Of a DNA stretch of 64,000 bases, positions 24,250 through 33,652 are shown piece after piece (the first letter of the stretch is position 1; every line of letters begins with the position of its first letter). A model generated the notes under the pieces. It made no database searches. It was not told the DNA's origin and saw only the letters and a list, made by a program, of their open reading frames with translations. The stretch is from positions 558,001 through 622,000 of the forward strand of contig NZ_FNWD01000002.1 in NCBI RefSeq assembly GCF_900104655.1, read 5' to 3'. This stretch comes from Millionella massiliensis. GTDB taxonomy: Bacteria > Bacteroidota > Bacteroidia > Bacteroidales > Rikenellaceae. The position numbers were made by a program, and so were the translations under genes.

Positions 24250-24868
24250 ATGTCTACCGAATCAACCTTCACACGTGTATTCCGAGAGATTGGAGCTCTT
24301 TAGCAATGAGAGCACTTACAATTCGTCTACCCACGAATGACTTTAAACAACACCTCGGCAAGCGTTATCCGAACAAAACATAGACTTGCGACTGGTATTG
24401 TCCCTAAAGTGGCGTTCCTCAGATAAAGGAATACCCACAAGAGTACAACTAACATTTGAAAACGAAAAACACGAATTAGGTTTGCAGTTTTTTACAAGCC
24501 GTCGATTCTGTCCAGATTTCACCTAAAATATCCGCAGAATCACAGTATATCTCGAATTATCGGGCATTACATTCTACTTGTTTGTGGACTATAATTTAGG
24601 GACATCCCCACACAACCTCCACGAAGAGAAACAGGCAAAGACTTATTGTAAATTCCTTTGATTTTCAGTGATATATTCACTGGCCCATTGACCAAAATAT
24701 ACGTCATCACTCCTTGTAAATGTTAACAAATTTTGCGATTATTGTATAAACTACGGTGCATGCTATGACTGTCAAGGCACAGATCGACCGTCTGTAATTG
24801 ACCGGACATTCGCGCACACGTATTTTCACATATTAATTCCCTTATTTCTCCACCAACAGGTAAACGCT
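24250..24868. other. Gene-free stretch next to the integration site
   Basis: About 620 bases with no convincing frame on either strand and a composition between those of the element and the host. It may contain decayed remains of earlier insertions, but I recognise none. The last part should hold the promoter of the GH38-like gene; no exact TAnnTTTG box is evident. Confidence 0.5.
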
Positions 24869-27598
24869 ATGAGATTCTTTAAACTATCCGTCGCTTGCTT
24901 GTGCGTGGCTATGGCATCAGCGGGAGTTGCTTGGGGACAAGCCGACAACTACAAGGCTCACAAGAACGATACCCAGGAGCACGTCTCACAAGAAGAGATG
25001 GCCTTCTATCTCGTTTTCAAGAGCCACTTCGACATCGGCTATTCGGCTCTGGCTCGTGACGTCGTACACGAGTACCGGACCTCGATGATCGACAAAGCGC
25101 TGGATGTGATGGATGCCAATGCCAACAAGCTATCCGACAACGTTCATTTCGCATGGACAGTCCCCGGTTGGCCCCTGGTCCAGATGCTGTGGGACAAGCA
25201 ATCGCCCGCCCGACGTCAACGCATCGAAAAAGCCCTGACGGACGGTAACCTGGTCACCCACGCCCTGCCGTTCACCACCCACACCGGTACGCTGGAATTG
25301 GAAGACCTTGTACGCGGACTGGGTTACGGATCCACACTGGCTCGGCAGTACAACCTGCCACTGCCCACCGACGGCAAAATGACCGACGTCCCCGGCCACA
25401 CGTGGGTACTGCCGACCATCATGCACCATGCCGGCATCAAATTCTTCCATTTCGGTTCGAACCCCACCAACCAGGTTGTCAAAGTTCCCCTGCTTTTTTG
25501 GTGGGAAGGTCCCGACGGTTCCCGCGTTCTCACGATGTTCTCACAAGGATACGGAGGCGGTCTGTTCCCCCCCGAAGGCTGGAACCAGAAGGCGTGGTTA
25601 GCCTTTATCCATGCTGGTGACAACGCAGGTCCGCCCACGGCCGAGGCCGTCGAAGAGGTTATCGCCCAGATCAAATCGAAATATCCGAAAGCCACCATCC
25701 ACATCGGCAAGATGTCCGACTTTGCCGACGCCATTCTGGCCTCCAATCCGGACCTTCCCGTCGTACGTGGCGACATGTCGGACAGCTGGGTACACGGCGT
25801 GATGTCCAGCCCGCAGGCTACCAGTACAGCCCGTCGCGTGCGCCCCATGCTGCCCGTGTACGACATGCTCCATACCGAGAATCAGGAGTGGGGTATCGCA
25901 CACTATTCCATCAAGAAGGAGCTGGCTCACCTCTACGACCAGAGCCTGCTCTACGGCGAGCACACCTGGGGGCTGGCCAATCAGCACTTCATTCCCGGTA
26001 AAGTCGGCGAAAAATGGGACGTGGAGTACCGTGGAGGACTTGCTCCCAACTACGCCCACATGGTCAATTCCTGGAAAGAACATGCCGGGTATATCCAGGA
26101 GGTGGAGGACAAACTGCGCCCCGAATGGGAAAACGAGTTGTACACATTGGCCGAAAACGTTGCTCAGGAGGGATTCCGCTTCGTGGTTTACAATCCGTTG
26201 CCTTGGGAACGCGACGGTTTCGTCACCTTCCGTTTGCCGTCACAAGGCTCCATTAGCGAACCTTCGGTCAAGGACGTATCCACCGGAAAAGTCTATAAAT
26301 TGAAGACTTACGGCGGTGATTCTCAACGCAACGGTTCGTTCTTTGCCGAAGACATTCCGGCAGGCGGATACAAGACCTTTGTTCTGACCCGGGAAGAAGC
26401 AACAGGCGAAAGTTCCCTGAAAGGCGACGTACAGTCCAATACGATCGAGAACCGCTGGTTCAAGATCACCTTCGACCCCGAACGCGGTTCCATCAAGAGC
26501 ATTTGGGACAAAGTAAACGGCCGCGAATGGGTAGATCAGGCGGCTAAAGACGGTTTCAGTTCGTACGTGTACGAGCGCTACGACAAACAGCAGTCACTCG
26601 CATACCTGAAGGAGTATATCTTCAGCACCTACAAAGATTCTCACTACCGCATTACGGGCAAGTGCGAATACCTCAACGACAGCACCCCGGGCCGCCATGA
26701 ATCGCCCCGCAACCTAAAATTCTACGTCGAAGATCACAAGAACAACATCCAGGGCGTATTAATTCCGCAGGGTGACGAACAGCAGCATACCGCAGGTATT
26801 CGCGTCACGCTCTATGAAGATGAACCCTACATCGACATCAAACTCAACGTAATCAATCACCCGGCCACCGAAGAACCCGAAAGCGGATGGATAGCCTTGC
26901 CGTTCCAGATGAAGAATCCGACCTACCGTATCGGCCGGCTCGGCTCCGTCATCGACCCGTCCAAAGATATTCTGGAAGGAAGCCAGTTCAACTATATCTG
27001 GTCGAACACCGGCGTCATGCTCAAAGACGGTGACTACTCGGTGGGCATCTGTTCCATCGATGCACCGGCCGTACAGTTGGGCAACCTGAATTTCATGCAC
27101 TTTGCCGGCAAGTACGAAAACCCGCAGCCCCATCTCTATTTCAACCTTTTCAACAACCGTTGGAACACCAACTTCACCTCCTTCTGGAGCGGCAATCTAC
27201 AAGCCGAAGTGCGGTTATGGGCCAACGCCAAGGGAGCTGACGACGAAGAGGGGCTGATTACACCGGCCTGGGAAACCCGTCTGCCGCTTCAGGTAGGTAT
27301 CGCTCAATGCGGCGCCGGCAAACTTCCCATCGCCAGCGAAGGCGTGAAAGTGTCTCGCAAAGGGGTGCTGGTCACCGCCTATGGCGAGAATCCCGACGGT
27401 GACGGTAAACTCATCCGTGTTTGGGAGAATGGCGGCAAGAGTGGCGCTTGCGAAGTATCGCTTCCGACCAAACGCGATGGCGTAGCTCAACCCGTGAACC
27501 TCCGGGGTGTCCCCGAAGGAGCCCCGGTGAAGATTGTGAACGGATCGTTCAGTTTCGATCTGGGCGCTTTTTCTCCGGCCAGCTTCTTAATCTATTAG
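24869..27598 (+). CDS. Secreted GH38-like glycosidase (DUF5054 type)
   Basis: 909 residues with a Sec signal peptide (LSVACLCVAMASAGVAWGQ). The N-terminal domain resembles GH38 alpha-mannosidases: VFKSHFDIGYSALARDVVHEY near residue 50 corresponds to the His-x-Asp metal motif, AWTVPGWPLV, a FHFGSNPTN segment, and PLLFWWEGPDGSRVL. This is the DUF5054 type common in gut Bacteroidetes; the C-terminal half is beta-rich (RWFKITFDPERGSIKSIWDKVNGREWVD, as in GH38 C-terminal domains). Likely periplasmic; mannose specificity is not certain. It stands alone with a strong terminator behind it. Confidence 0.75.
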   Translation: MRFFKLSVACLCVAMASAGVAWGQADNYKAHKNDTQEHVSQEEMAFYLVFKSHFDIGYSALARDVVHEYRTSMIDKALDVMDANANKLSDNVHFAWTVPGWPLVQMLWDKQSPARRQRIEKALTDGNLVTHALPFTTHTGTLELEDLVRGLGYGSTLARQYNLPLPTDGKMTDVPGHTWVLPTIMHHAGIKFFHFGSNPTNQVVKVPLLFWWEGPDGSRVLTMFSQGYGGGLFPPEGWNQKAWLAFIHAGDNAGPPTAEAVEEVIAQIKSKYPKATIHIGKMSDFADAILASNPDLPVVRGDMSDSWVHGVMSSPQATSTARRVRPMLPVYDMLHTENQEWGIAHYSIKKELAHLYDQSLLYGEHTWGLANQHFIPGKVGEKWDVEYRGGLAPNYAHMVNSWKEHAGYIQEVEDKLRPEWENELYTLAENVAQEGFRFVVYNPLPWERDGFVTFRLPSQGSISEPSVKDVSTGKVYKLKTYGGDSQRNGSFFAEDIPAGGYKTFVLTREEATGESSLKGDVQSNTIENRWFKITFDPERGSIKSIWDKVNGREWVDQAAKDGFSSYVYERYDKQQSLAYLKEYIFSTYKDSHYRITGKCEYLNDSTPGRHESPRNLKFYVEDHKNNIQGVLIPQGDEQQHTAGIRVTLYEDEPYIDIKLNVINHPATEEPESGWIALPFQMKNPTYRIGRLGSVIDPSKDILEGSQFNYIWSNTGVMLKDGDYSVGICSIDAPAVQLGNLNFMHFAGKYENPQPHLYFNLFNNRWNTNFTSFWSGNLQAEVRLWANAKGADDEEGLITPAWETRLPLQVGIAQCGAGKLPIASEGVKVSRKGVLVTAYGENPDGDGKLIRVWENGGKSGACEVSLPTKRDGVAQPVNLRGVPEGAPVKIVNGSFSFDLGAFSPASFLIY

Positions 27599-27624
27599 CA
27601 GTTAGTTTAAATTCACCGGTTGCC

Positions 27625-27669
27625 CGGCGTGTCACCCGAAAACCATTCGGTGGCACGCCGCGCTTTTTG
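27625..27669 (+). terminator. Terminator of the GH38-like gene
   Basis: Stem CGGCGTGTCACC with GGTGGCACGCCG (11 of 12 pairs, one wobble), small loop, followed by CGCTTTTTG. Confidence 0.75.
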
Positions 27670-27875
27670 CAAATGACCTCAGAGTGGAGCAGCTGCATAC
27701 CTTTCTACAACTCCTCATGGCATGTTTATATCAGCTCTGCAATGGAGAGTAGAGTAGCACTATTCGCCAAGAAGGGTAACATATCCACGGTCTGTTTACT
27801 CTATACGCGGATAATCACTGTCGGATTTTTACCAAAACCAACACGGGTGGCTTACGTCCATCGTTCGATCGGAAC

Positions 27876-30014
27876 CTATATCTCCTCCAGACCTATTGAC
27901 TTGAGGTATTCGTAGGTGCCATTATAAAACTCAGGTAGTCGGGTTGCATCTTCCGGAAAACCGCCGACAGTCGTGTTGGGATTGCCTTCCGGGACGCAGA
28001 TGACCATACCGATGCGGGCGCGTGTCAGGAGAACACGGTAGGCATTCAACATGTATTTCCTTCGCTCAATGCTGCTTTCGGTATGGCCTGTCTCTTCGCG
28101 CCAGGCCGTCCGACCGTTGAAGTTATAATATCGCCACTGCCCGTTTTCGCATCTCAGGTCAGCATCCCACAGGACGCAGGTGTAATCCAGTTCGAGACCT
28201 TGAACCTGAATTTCAGTTGCGGCATCCTCAAGGTAGTTGGAAGAACGAATGTCATTTTTGTCCTCCAGAAACCAGTGTACGGCATTTTCATCGCCTTGAT
28301 CCAGAATATCGACGGCCAATGGTTTGAATCGAGCCGCGGCCTTGCTGACCAGCACACCTGATCGTTGCGAACCTCGGGTGTTCTTGCGCAGCCATGCCCT
28401 TGCCTTGGCCATATCTCTTGTCAGAACAATCGGATATCGCTCTTTTATCGTGTTGTACCAAGTGGAAGCATCCGAATTGAAAGAGAGTAGAGAGTGTACA
28501 AACGCAGAAAGGTTTTCAGCTCTGAACGAACGCAGACTAACTCCCAGATGGAGTTCCGGAGAGAATGTGACTTTGTCATTGTCGGCCAAAAGTTCATTGA
28601 CCCGACCTTCGGCATATTCAGCCTCGGTTAACTTGTCGGAGATGTAGATCTTCCAGTGTGTAAATTTCTCGTTGAGGGCTTTGATCCATTCCGAAATGCC
28701 GGCCTCCCCGGTATTGATCTCCTGACCGCCGCCTACCAAACATACGATCGTTGCCCAGTCCTCCCGCTGATCCAAAGACCAAATTAGGAATGCGGCTTCA
28801 GAGTAGGGGAAGTTCGGCACCTTGAGTTTGTTCCCATAGGTACCGCCTCGTTTAAGGTAGTCTGCGAGCCTTTTATGCGTCCATGAACGCTGGGCTTCGT
28901 CAAAGATGGCCACATGCTCCACTTCTCCGTAACCGGATTTTGCCAGTTTCATCGCTTTCTGCGGGTCGATCTCGAGGACTCCGTTCTCAACGGGGTTCTT
29001 GATCTTGGCCAGCATATTATCGCGGTAGCGGTGAATCATCTGTATGAATTTGCCTACCTCCCTCCGAGCGTCCGACATATTCTTTTTCTCACCCCGGGCT
29101 TTGCATTTCTTGTGGCTGTCTATGGCCAAAGCCTCGGTAAGCACTGCGACCAGTGGTCCGTTGCCGGATAGGTAGACCGCACCCTCGTCCTCGACCAATT
29201 TATCACCATTCTGATAGGACTGTTTGACGGCGACATCTAGCCCGACTAAGGTCTTCCCCGCTCCGGGTACACCGGTTACAAAGCAGATGCTCTTCTCTCC
29301 TTTCTCACGACTTGTCTTGATCACATTGAGAATATACGCAATGGTGCGATCGGTCGATACCTTGTCGGCTTCGTGGCGGGTGATGTCCTCTACCGAGTGG
29401 TTTTCATAGAGCCTCTTGGCCGCTTCTATGATGGTCGGGGTGGGTGAATAAGGGCTAATAACCCAGTCGGCTCCCAAGCTGGGATCCGGGGCTGTCGCTC
29501 CGGCATGAACCAAAACATCCCCAATAAGTTTTTGCAATCCATTGGCTCCAGTCACCAATGGGTTGTATATGGAATCATCGTATACCGATGGAATGAACTC
29601 GCTTGAGCTTGTTCGGAATCGGGTAGGCACGAGAATCGGGACAATGATCCTGTTTTGGCTCAGCAAATGAAAGTTTTTCAGGTCAAGTGCATAATCCAGG
29701 ACCTGTTCTATGTTGGATTGAAGCATCTCCCGCTCTCCGACCTTGAACTCGAGGCAGAAGATCAATCCACGGAGCAGAAGAACGACATCGATTCGTTTCC
29801 CCAGTCGCGGAATATCGTACTCGAAGATCACTTGTCCATCTTCATCCTTCCACGGTTGCAGAACTTCCTGCATGATGTGAATCTCGTTGGCCCACGCTTC
29901 ATTGGTTGTGGTAAGTGCAGCCCCGTGGTAATTGTTCACGAAACGTCCTAACAGCGCCTCGGGGGACAACTGCAGAAATTCGCGGATTGTGGAATTATAT
30001 AGACATCGTGCCAT
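27876..30014 (-). CDS. Schlafen-group-3-type helicase with N-terminal nuclease motif (DUF2075)
   Basis: 712 residues. N-terminal ~200 residues carry a PD-(D/E)xK-like set: D76 in KRIDVVLL and E89-x-K91 in FCLEFK. The middle holds an SF1 helicase core of the DUF2075/SLFN-g3 type: Walker A VTGVPGAGKT near residue 247, Walker B AIFDEAQRSW near 366, LVGGGQEINTGEAG, and late motifs GLELDYTCVLWDAD and LLTRARIGMVI. Cytoplasmic. Proteins of this architecture are found in defence islands, and its location ~3.7 kb from the tRNA integration site fits, but its role is unproven. Transcribed toward the terminator of the GH38-like gene. Confidence 0.8.
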   Translation of the reverse strand: MARCLYNSTIREFLQLSPEALLGRFVNNYHGAALTTTNEAWANEIHIMQEVLQPWKDEDGQVIFEYDIPRLGKRIDVVLLLRGLIFCLEFKVGEREMLQSNIEQVLDYALDLKNFHLLSQNRIIVPILVPTRFRTSSSEFIPSVYDDSIYNPLVTGANGLQKLIGDVLVHAGATAPDPSLGADWVISPYSPTPTIIEAAKRLYENHSVEDITRHEADKVSTDRTIAYILNVIKTSREKGEKSICFVTGVPGAGKTLVGLDVAVKQSYQNGDKLVEDEGAVYLSGNGPLVAVLTEALAIDSHKKCKARGEKKNMSDARREVGKFIQMIHRYRDNMLAKIKNPVENGVLEIDPQKAMKLAKSGYGEVEHVAIFDEAQRSWTHKRLADYLKRGGTYGNKLKVPNFPYSEAAFLIWSLDQREDWATIVCLVGGGQEINTGEAGISEWIKALNEKFTHWKIYISDKLTEAEYAEGRVNELLADNDKVTFSPELHLGVSLRSFRAENLSAFVHSLLSFNSDASTWYNTIKERYPIVLTRDMAKARAWLRKNTRGSQRSGVLVSKAAARFKPLAVDILDQGDENAVHWFLEDKNDIRSSNYLEDAATEIQVQGLELDYTCVLWDADLRCENGQWRYYNFNGRTAWREETGHTESSIERRKYMLNAYRVLLTRARIGMVICVPEGNPNTTVGGFPEDATRLPEFYNGTYEYLKSIGLEEI

Positions 30015-30095
30015 ACGAATCCATTCACAGGTTTAAACAGCCCACCATGACATAGAAAGGCTGTGCGTACTCAACTGGCAGGGAATTTAATCTAA

Positions 30096-30770
30096 TTACT
30101 TGATCTTCAACTCCTGTAAAATAAAGGGAACTGTGTATGTTTCCCAAGCCAATTTTTTCGGATGCAGACCATCCGGCACGTAGGTTCGGAAATGCTCTTC
30201 TCCCTGCTCCAGTACTTCGGTCCAATACGAATAATGATCGATAAGTTTCAACTTTCTTTTGCGCGCAATCTTGCGGTAGACATCATAATACTGCTCGATA
30301 TTCGGGCGACTCTCCAGGTGCTCCCGAATCGGCATATTCATCACTTGCAGAACTATTTCACAATCGGGATAGCTCTCCTGTATGCGGTCAATCATGTATT
30401 CGACGTTGATACGGCAGGTCTCCACGGAGGTTTTATACGGGAGATAGGCATCGTTGATTCCGAATTCAATCAATACCATATCCGGTTGTTTCTCCAGCAC
30501 CCGCGCATCCAGATTCTGCACGCCCCAAGTCGACCACATGCCGCTCTGAGCCGCATTAATCACCTCCACGGAATTCGGATACATTCGGTTGATGCTGTCC
30601 TGCAGCATGGCAGGCCATGTCAGGTCTCCGTCCGGCAGAGCACAGAGACTGGTCCCGTAAACGACAATCGTCTGTTTATCTCCGTTCTTGATTCGTTCAA
30701 CTACGCTGTTCTGTGCCCAGGCCGACAACGCGAGGGGCAACGCCAGCAGCAGGAATACAATTCGTTTCAT
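30096..30770 (-). CDS. Secreted SGNH/GDSL-family hydrolase
   Basis: 224 residues from the ATG at 30770, giving a clean signal peptide (RIVFLLLALPLALSAWAQ). SGNH blocks: VVYGTSLCALPDG (block I with an unusual GTS instead of GDS), QSGMWSTWGVQNLDARV, MVLIEFGINDAY (Asn block) and a C-terminal DGLHPKKLAWE (Asp-x-x-His). These are esterases acting on acylated glycans. The nucleophile context GTS rather than GDS is odd but Ser is present. It stands between two glycosidase genes and probably removes acetyl or other esters from the same glycan. Confidence 0.75.
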   Translation of the reverse strand: MKRIVFLLLALPLALSAWAQNSVVERIKNGDKQTIVVYGTSLCALPDGDLTWPAMLQDSINRMYPNSVEVINAAQSGMWSTWGVQNLDARVLEKQPDMVLIEFGINDAYLPYKTSVETCRINVEYMIDRIQESYPDCEIVLQVMNMPIREHLESRPNIEQYYDVYRKIARKRKLKLIDHYSYWTEVLEQGEEHFRTYVPDGLHPKKLAWETYTVPFILQELKIK

Positions 30771-30954
30771 AGCAATAAATGGGGTTACTTTGGATTCTTT
30801 CCAACAAATATAGCGAAAACAACCGTCATACTGCCCCAAGCCTCCCTCCCCATACACCTAACCAAAGAACTGACAATTTCAGGCAATTATTTCGGCTGTT
30901 ATTTTCCCATCGCTTATATGTACAGCCTTAGAACATCGGAACAAACATTTATAA

Positions 30955-30991
30955 CAAGAGCCATATACCCTGAGGTGGTATATGGCTCTTG
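30955..30991 (-). terminator. Hairpin between GH97 and SGNH genes
   Basis: CAAGAGCCATATACC (30955-30969) with GGTATATGGCTCTTG (30977-30991), a perfect 15-bp stem with a 7-base loop. It lies downstream of the leftward GH97 gene and upstream of the SGNH gene. The following T-run is weak, so termination may be partial. Confidence 0.55.
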
Positions 30992-31122
30992 CCATTGAGT
31001 ATGTATGAGTTCATGCTATTTAGAAAAACCGTCCCGATCGATACTGGAACTGTTTTTCTGCCTCAACAACGGCGACAGGTTTCAGTCTCAGAAAAGCATC
31101 ATTGAAGCTGCCACCTGCCGGA

Positions 31123-33117
31123 TCAATCAATCTGCAGGGTAAAGCCACCGCCCGGTGCCATATGTATTTTAATGGGCTGAGCGGCATTGACGGTAATCTG
31201 TTCCCGTTTATAGTCACGAGCCGCGCGATGAGCATTTACACCATCCTTGAAAAGGACAGCCTTGCGGTCACCGGCCGACAGGAACGAGAGGTCTACTTCA
31301 ATGTCACGGGCCGTCCAGTTGTTCAATCCGCCCACGTACCACGTATTCCCCTTGCGTCGTGCCGTGATAATATATTCACCCATTTTACCATCCAGAATAA
31401 TGGTTTCGTCCCACACTGTAGGAATCTGAGCAATGAACGAAGTCGATTCCTCCTCGCGCATATAATTGCTAGGCGAGTCGCAAAGCATATTGAGCGGCGA
31501 CTCCAGAATAATATACAGGGCCAGTTGGTGACAGCGGGTACCCTGACTCATGGGTTCACTGTTGCTGGGGTAATAGTTTGCGCGTGTGGCATTGTGCATG
31601 GCCCCTTGCGTATAATCCATCGGGCCGGCCACCTGCCGGATAAACGGTATCATCACTTCGTAAGTAAGTTGATCGAAACCGGCCGGACGCCACTTGAGCT
31701 GTTCCATACCGTGAACTCCTTCGCAGTTCAGCACATTGGGATACGTACGATTCAGACCGGCAGGTTTGTGCGTTCCGTGCAGATCGAGAACGAGATGATA
31801 CTTGGCACACATAGCGGCAGCACGATGGTTGAAGTCAGTCATGAGTTGGTCGTCACGATCCATGAAATCGACCTTGAACCCTTTGACTCCCATTTCGGAA
31901 TAGTGGCGGCAGACATTTTCCATATCACGGTCGAAAGCGTAATAGCCTGCCCACAGAATAATCCCCACATTGCGTTCAGCAGCATAGTCGACCAACTCCT
32001 TCAGGTCGATCTCATCCACCACCTGCATCAGGTCGGCCTTCAGGTTGACGGCCCATCCCTCATCCAGAATGACATACTCTATGCCATACTTGGAGGCAAA
32101 GTCGATATACGCCTTATAGGTGGCGTTGTTTACTCCGGTTTGGAAATCCACCCCATACAGGTTCCAGTTGTTCCACCATTCCCAGGCTACTTTACCCGGT
32201 TTGATCCACGACAGATCGGCCACCTTGGAGGGTTCGGCCAACAGATAGCTCAGATTCGAGGCTGCCAGTTGGGCATCATTCGTGGCCACAACCGCAACGC
32301 GCCAGGGAAAGTTTCGCGGGCCGTCTACCTTGGCAATGTACCCTTCGCGTTCCTCCACTCTCATTTGCAGGTTATTATGTCCTCCCTGCTTCATCGTTTG
32401 GGGGTAGGGCGCCTGCACGCCGCTCAACGAATGCGTACCCCTGGCATTGGTCAGATACAGTCCGGGATAATTGTTCAGGTCGGTTTCCGTGATGCAGACT
32501 TTCACCTCGGGGGTCGCCTGAACTACCAACGGCAGGAACATCAGACGTTGTTTGTTGAGCTGCGATATCTTTTCCGTAGTGTATACATTCTCGAACGAAT
32601 TGTGAAACTGGCTGTTGTAGTCTCCGTCCTCGCCGGACTGCACATAAGGAACGGTAGCATCGACGTCGGACGGAAAACGATAATCGACCTCCTCGCTGAC
32701 AATGCAGAAAGGCTGCTTGGCGTGGTTGACGAATCGATAGGCAATCCCGTCATTATAAGCACGGAAAATAACGCTGTAATCACCCTTAAAGCGAAGGGTC
32801 AGTTCGTTGTAGTTATCCCGTATTTGCGAGGCCCGATAGAAGGGGGCTTCCACCTGCGCATCGTTGTTCTTTTCCGACGCTTTCGACAGACGCGCATTGT
32901 CGCCCCACACCTCTCCGTTGTCCAGACGGGCCGAGATGGGCGACGGAGCCAGGACTTGCTGTCCATTGCACAATATATCATACGTAAGTTTATCGCCTAT
33001 GGTAATGGTAGATTTCAGTTTGTTGTCGGGCGACGCGAGTTGAAACTGTTTCTGAGCCTGCACGGAGAGTGCAAACAGGGCACAGCCACAGGTTAACCAA
33101 AGGTTAAGTCTCTTCAT
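31123..33117 (-). CDS. GH97 glycosidase, retaining (alpha-galactosidase-like)
   Basis: 664 residues with signal peptide (LNLWLTCGCALFALSVQAQ). N-terminal beta-supersandwich, central (beta/alpha)8 barrel, C-terminal beta domain, as in GH97. The motif GFKVDFMDRDD puts D417 in the position of the nucleophile of retaining GH97 members (BT1871 type), and NCEGVHGMEQ gives E466 as acid/base; the inverting SusB type uses Glu at other sites. A calcium-binding Glu set is typical of the family. Periplasmic. Likely releases alpha-galactose or a related alpha-linked sugar. Neighbours are other secreted glycosidases on the same strand, each with its own terminator. Confidence 0.85.
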   Translation of the reverse strand: MKRLNLWLTCGCALFALSVQAQKQFQLASPDNKLKSTITIGDKLTYDILCNGQQVLAPSPISARLDNGEVWGDNARLSKASEKNNDAQVEAPFYRASQIRDNYNELTLRFKGDYSVIFRAYNDGIAYRFVNHAKQPFCIVSEEVDYRFPSDVDATVPYVQSGEDGDYNSQFHNSFENVYTTEKISQLNKQRLMFLPLVVQATPEVKVCITETDLNNYPGLYLTNARGTHSLSGVQAPYPQTMKQGGHNNLQMRVEEREGYIAKVDGPRNFPWRVAVVATNDAQLAASNLSYLLAEPSKVADLSWIKPGKVAWEWWNNWNLYGVDFQTGVNNATYKAYIDFASKYGIEYVILDEGWAVNLKADLMQVVDEIDLKELVDYAAERNVGIILWAGYYAFDRDMENVCRHYSEMGVKGFKVDFMDRDDQLMTDFNHRAAAMCAKYHLVLDLHGTHKPAGLNRTYPNVLNCEGVHGMEQLKWRPAGFDQLTYEVMIPFIRQVAGPMDYTQGAMHNATRANYYPSNSEPMSQGTRCHQLALYIILESPLNMLCDSPSNYMREEESTSFIAQIPTVWDETIILDGKMGEYIITARRKGNTWYVGGLNNWTARDIEVDLSFLSAGDRKAVLFKDGVNAHRAARDYKREQITVNAAQPIKIHMAPGGGFTLQID

Positions 33118-33592
33118 GGCGGTAGGGTAAAAAAGTTATTAAATGGGCTAGATGTTGATTTTCCATATAATTACAGGCAGACCGGAACTTTCTACGACTC
33201 CGAGTTTACCCGGATCACATACGCGACCTGTACACAATATATGAATTTTTCCCAGACATCTGCAAACACTTGAATATAAATTAAACAAACAGAGAAGGAA
33301 AATAACTCATCAAAATGTTATTTTTCAACCGTTTGTTCACACATACCCATATTGTACTTTATGCCCAAAACCTAACATTCTGCCTTTGCCTCAAAATGGT
33401 CTGATAGGGCAGTGCTGTCTCATAAGGAAGTAATTCTGTTCCAACCGCCTCAAAGTATTTCACCACCTCCCGGTAAGGCCACTGGCGCTTGCCCCCGTAC
33501 CACAACGTACACAGACCGCACATAACCTCCGGCAAGCGCAGACCACGCAACCTAACCCTGTCCTCACGCACATTCCCTCATACCTGTCAATG
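33118..33592. other. Intergenic region upstream of GH97
   Basis: Nothing convincing apart from the expected promoter of the leftward GH97 gene. A 70-residue leftward frame at 33359-33571 has no recognisable domain and is probably chance. Confidence 0.5.
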
Positions 33593-33630
33593 AAAAACGC
33601 CCCGATACCCGGCAAACGGGTATCGGGGCG
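33593..33630 (-). terminator. Terminator of the GH2 gene
   Basis: Perfect stem CGCCCCGATACCCG (33598-33611) with CGGGTATCGGGGCG (33617-33630), 5-base loop, followed on the minus strand by a T run (33593-33597). Confidence 0.85.
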
Positions 33631-33652
33631 AGAAGCAACAGGTTCAGTCGGT

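Noticed and set aside
24250-24868. Possible decayed integrase next to attR
   Set aside because: No R-H-R-Y tyrosine recombinase motif could be found in any frame.
31102-33096. A 664-residue rightward frame
   Set aside because: Antisense shadow of the GH97 gene, whose signal peptide and catalytic residues are clear.
33359-33571. A leftward 70-residue frame, first thought to be a transposase remnant
   Set aside because: No transposase motif (DDE, HUH or helix-turn-helix) and no inverted repeats around it.
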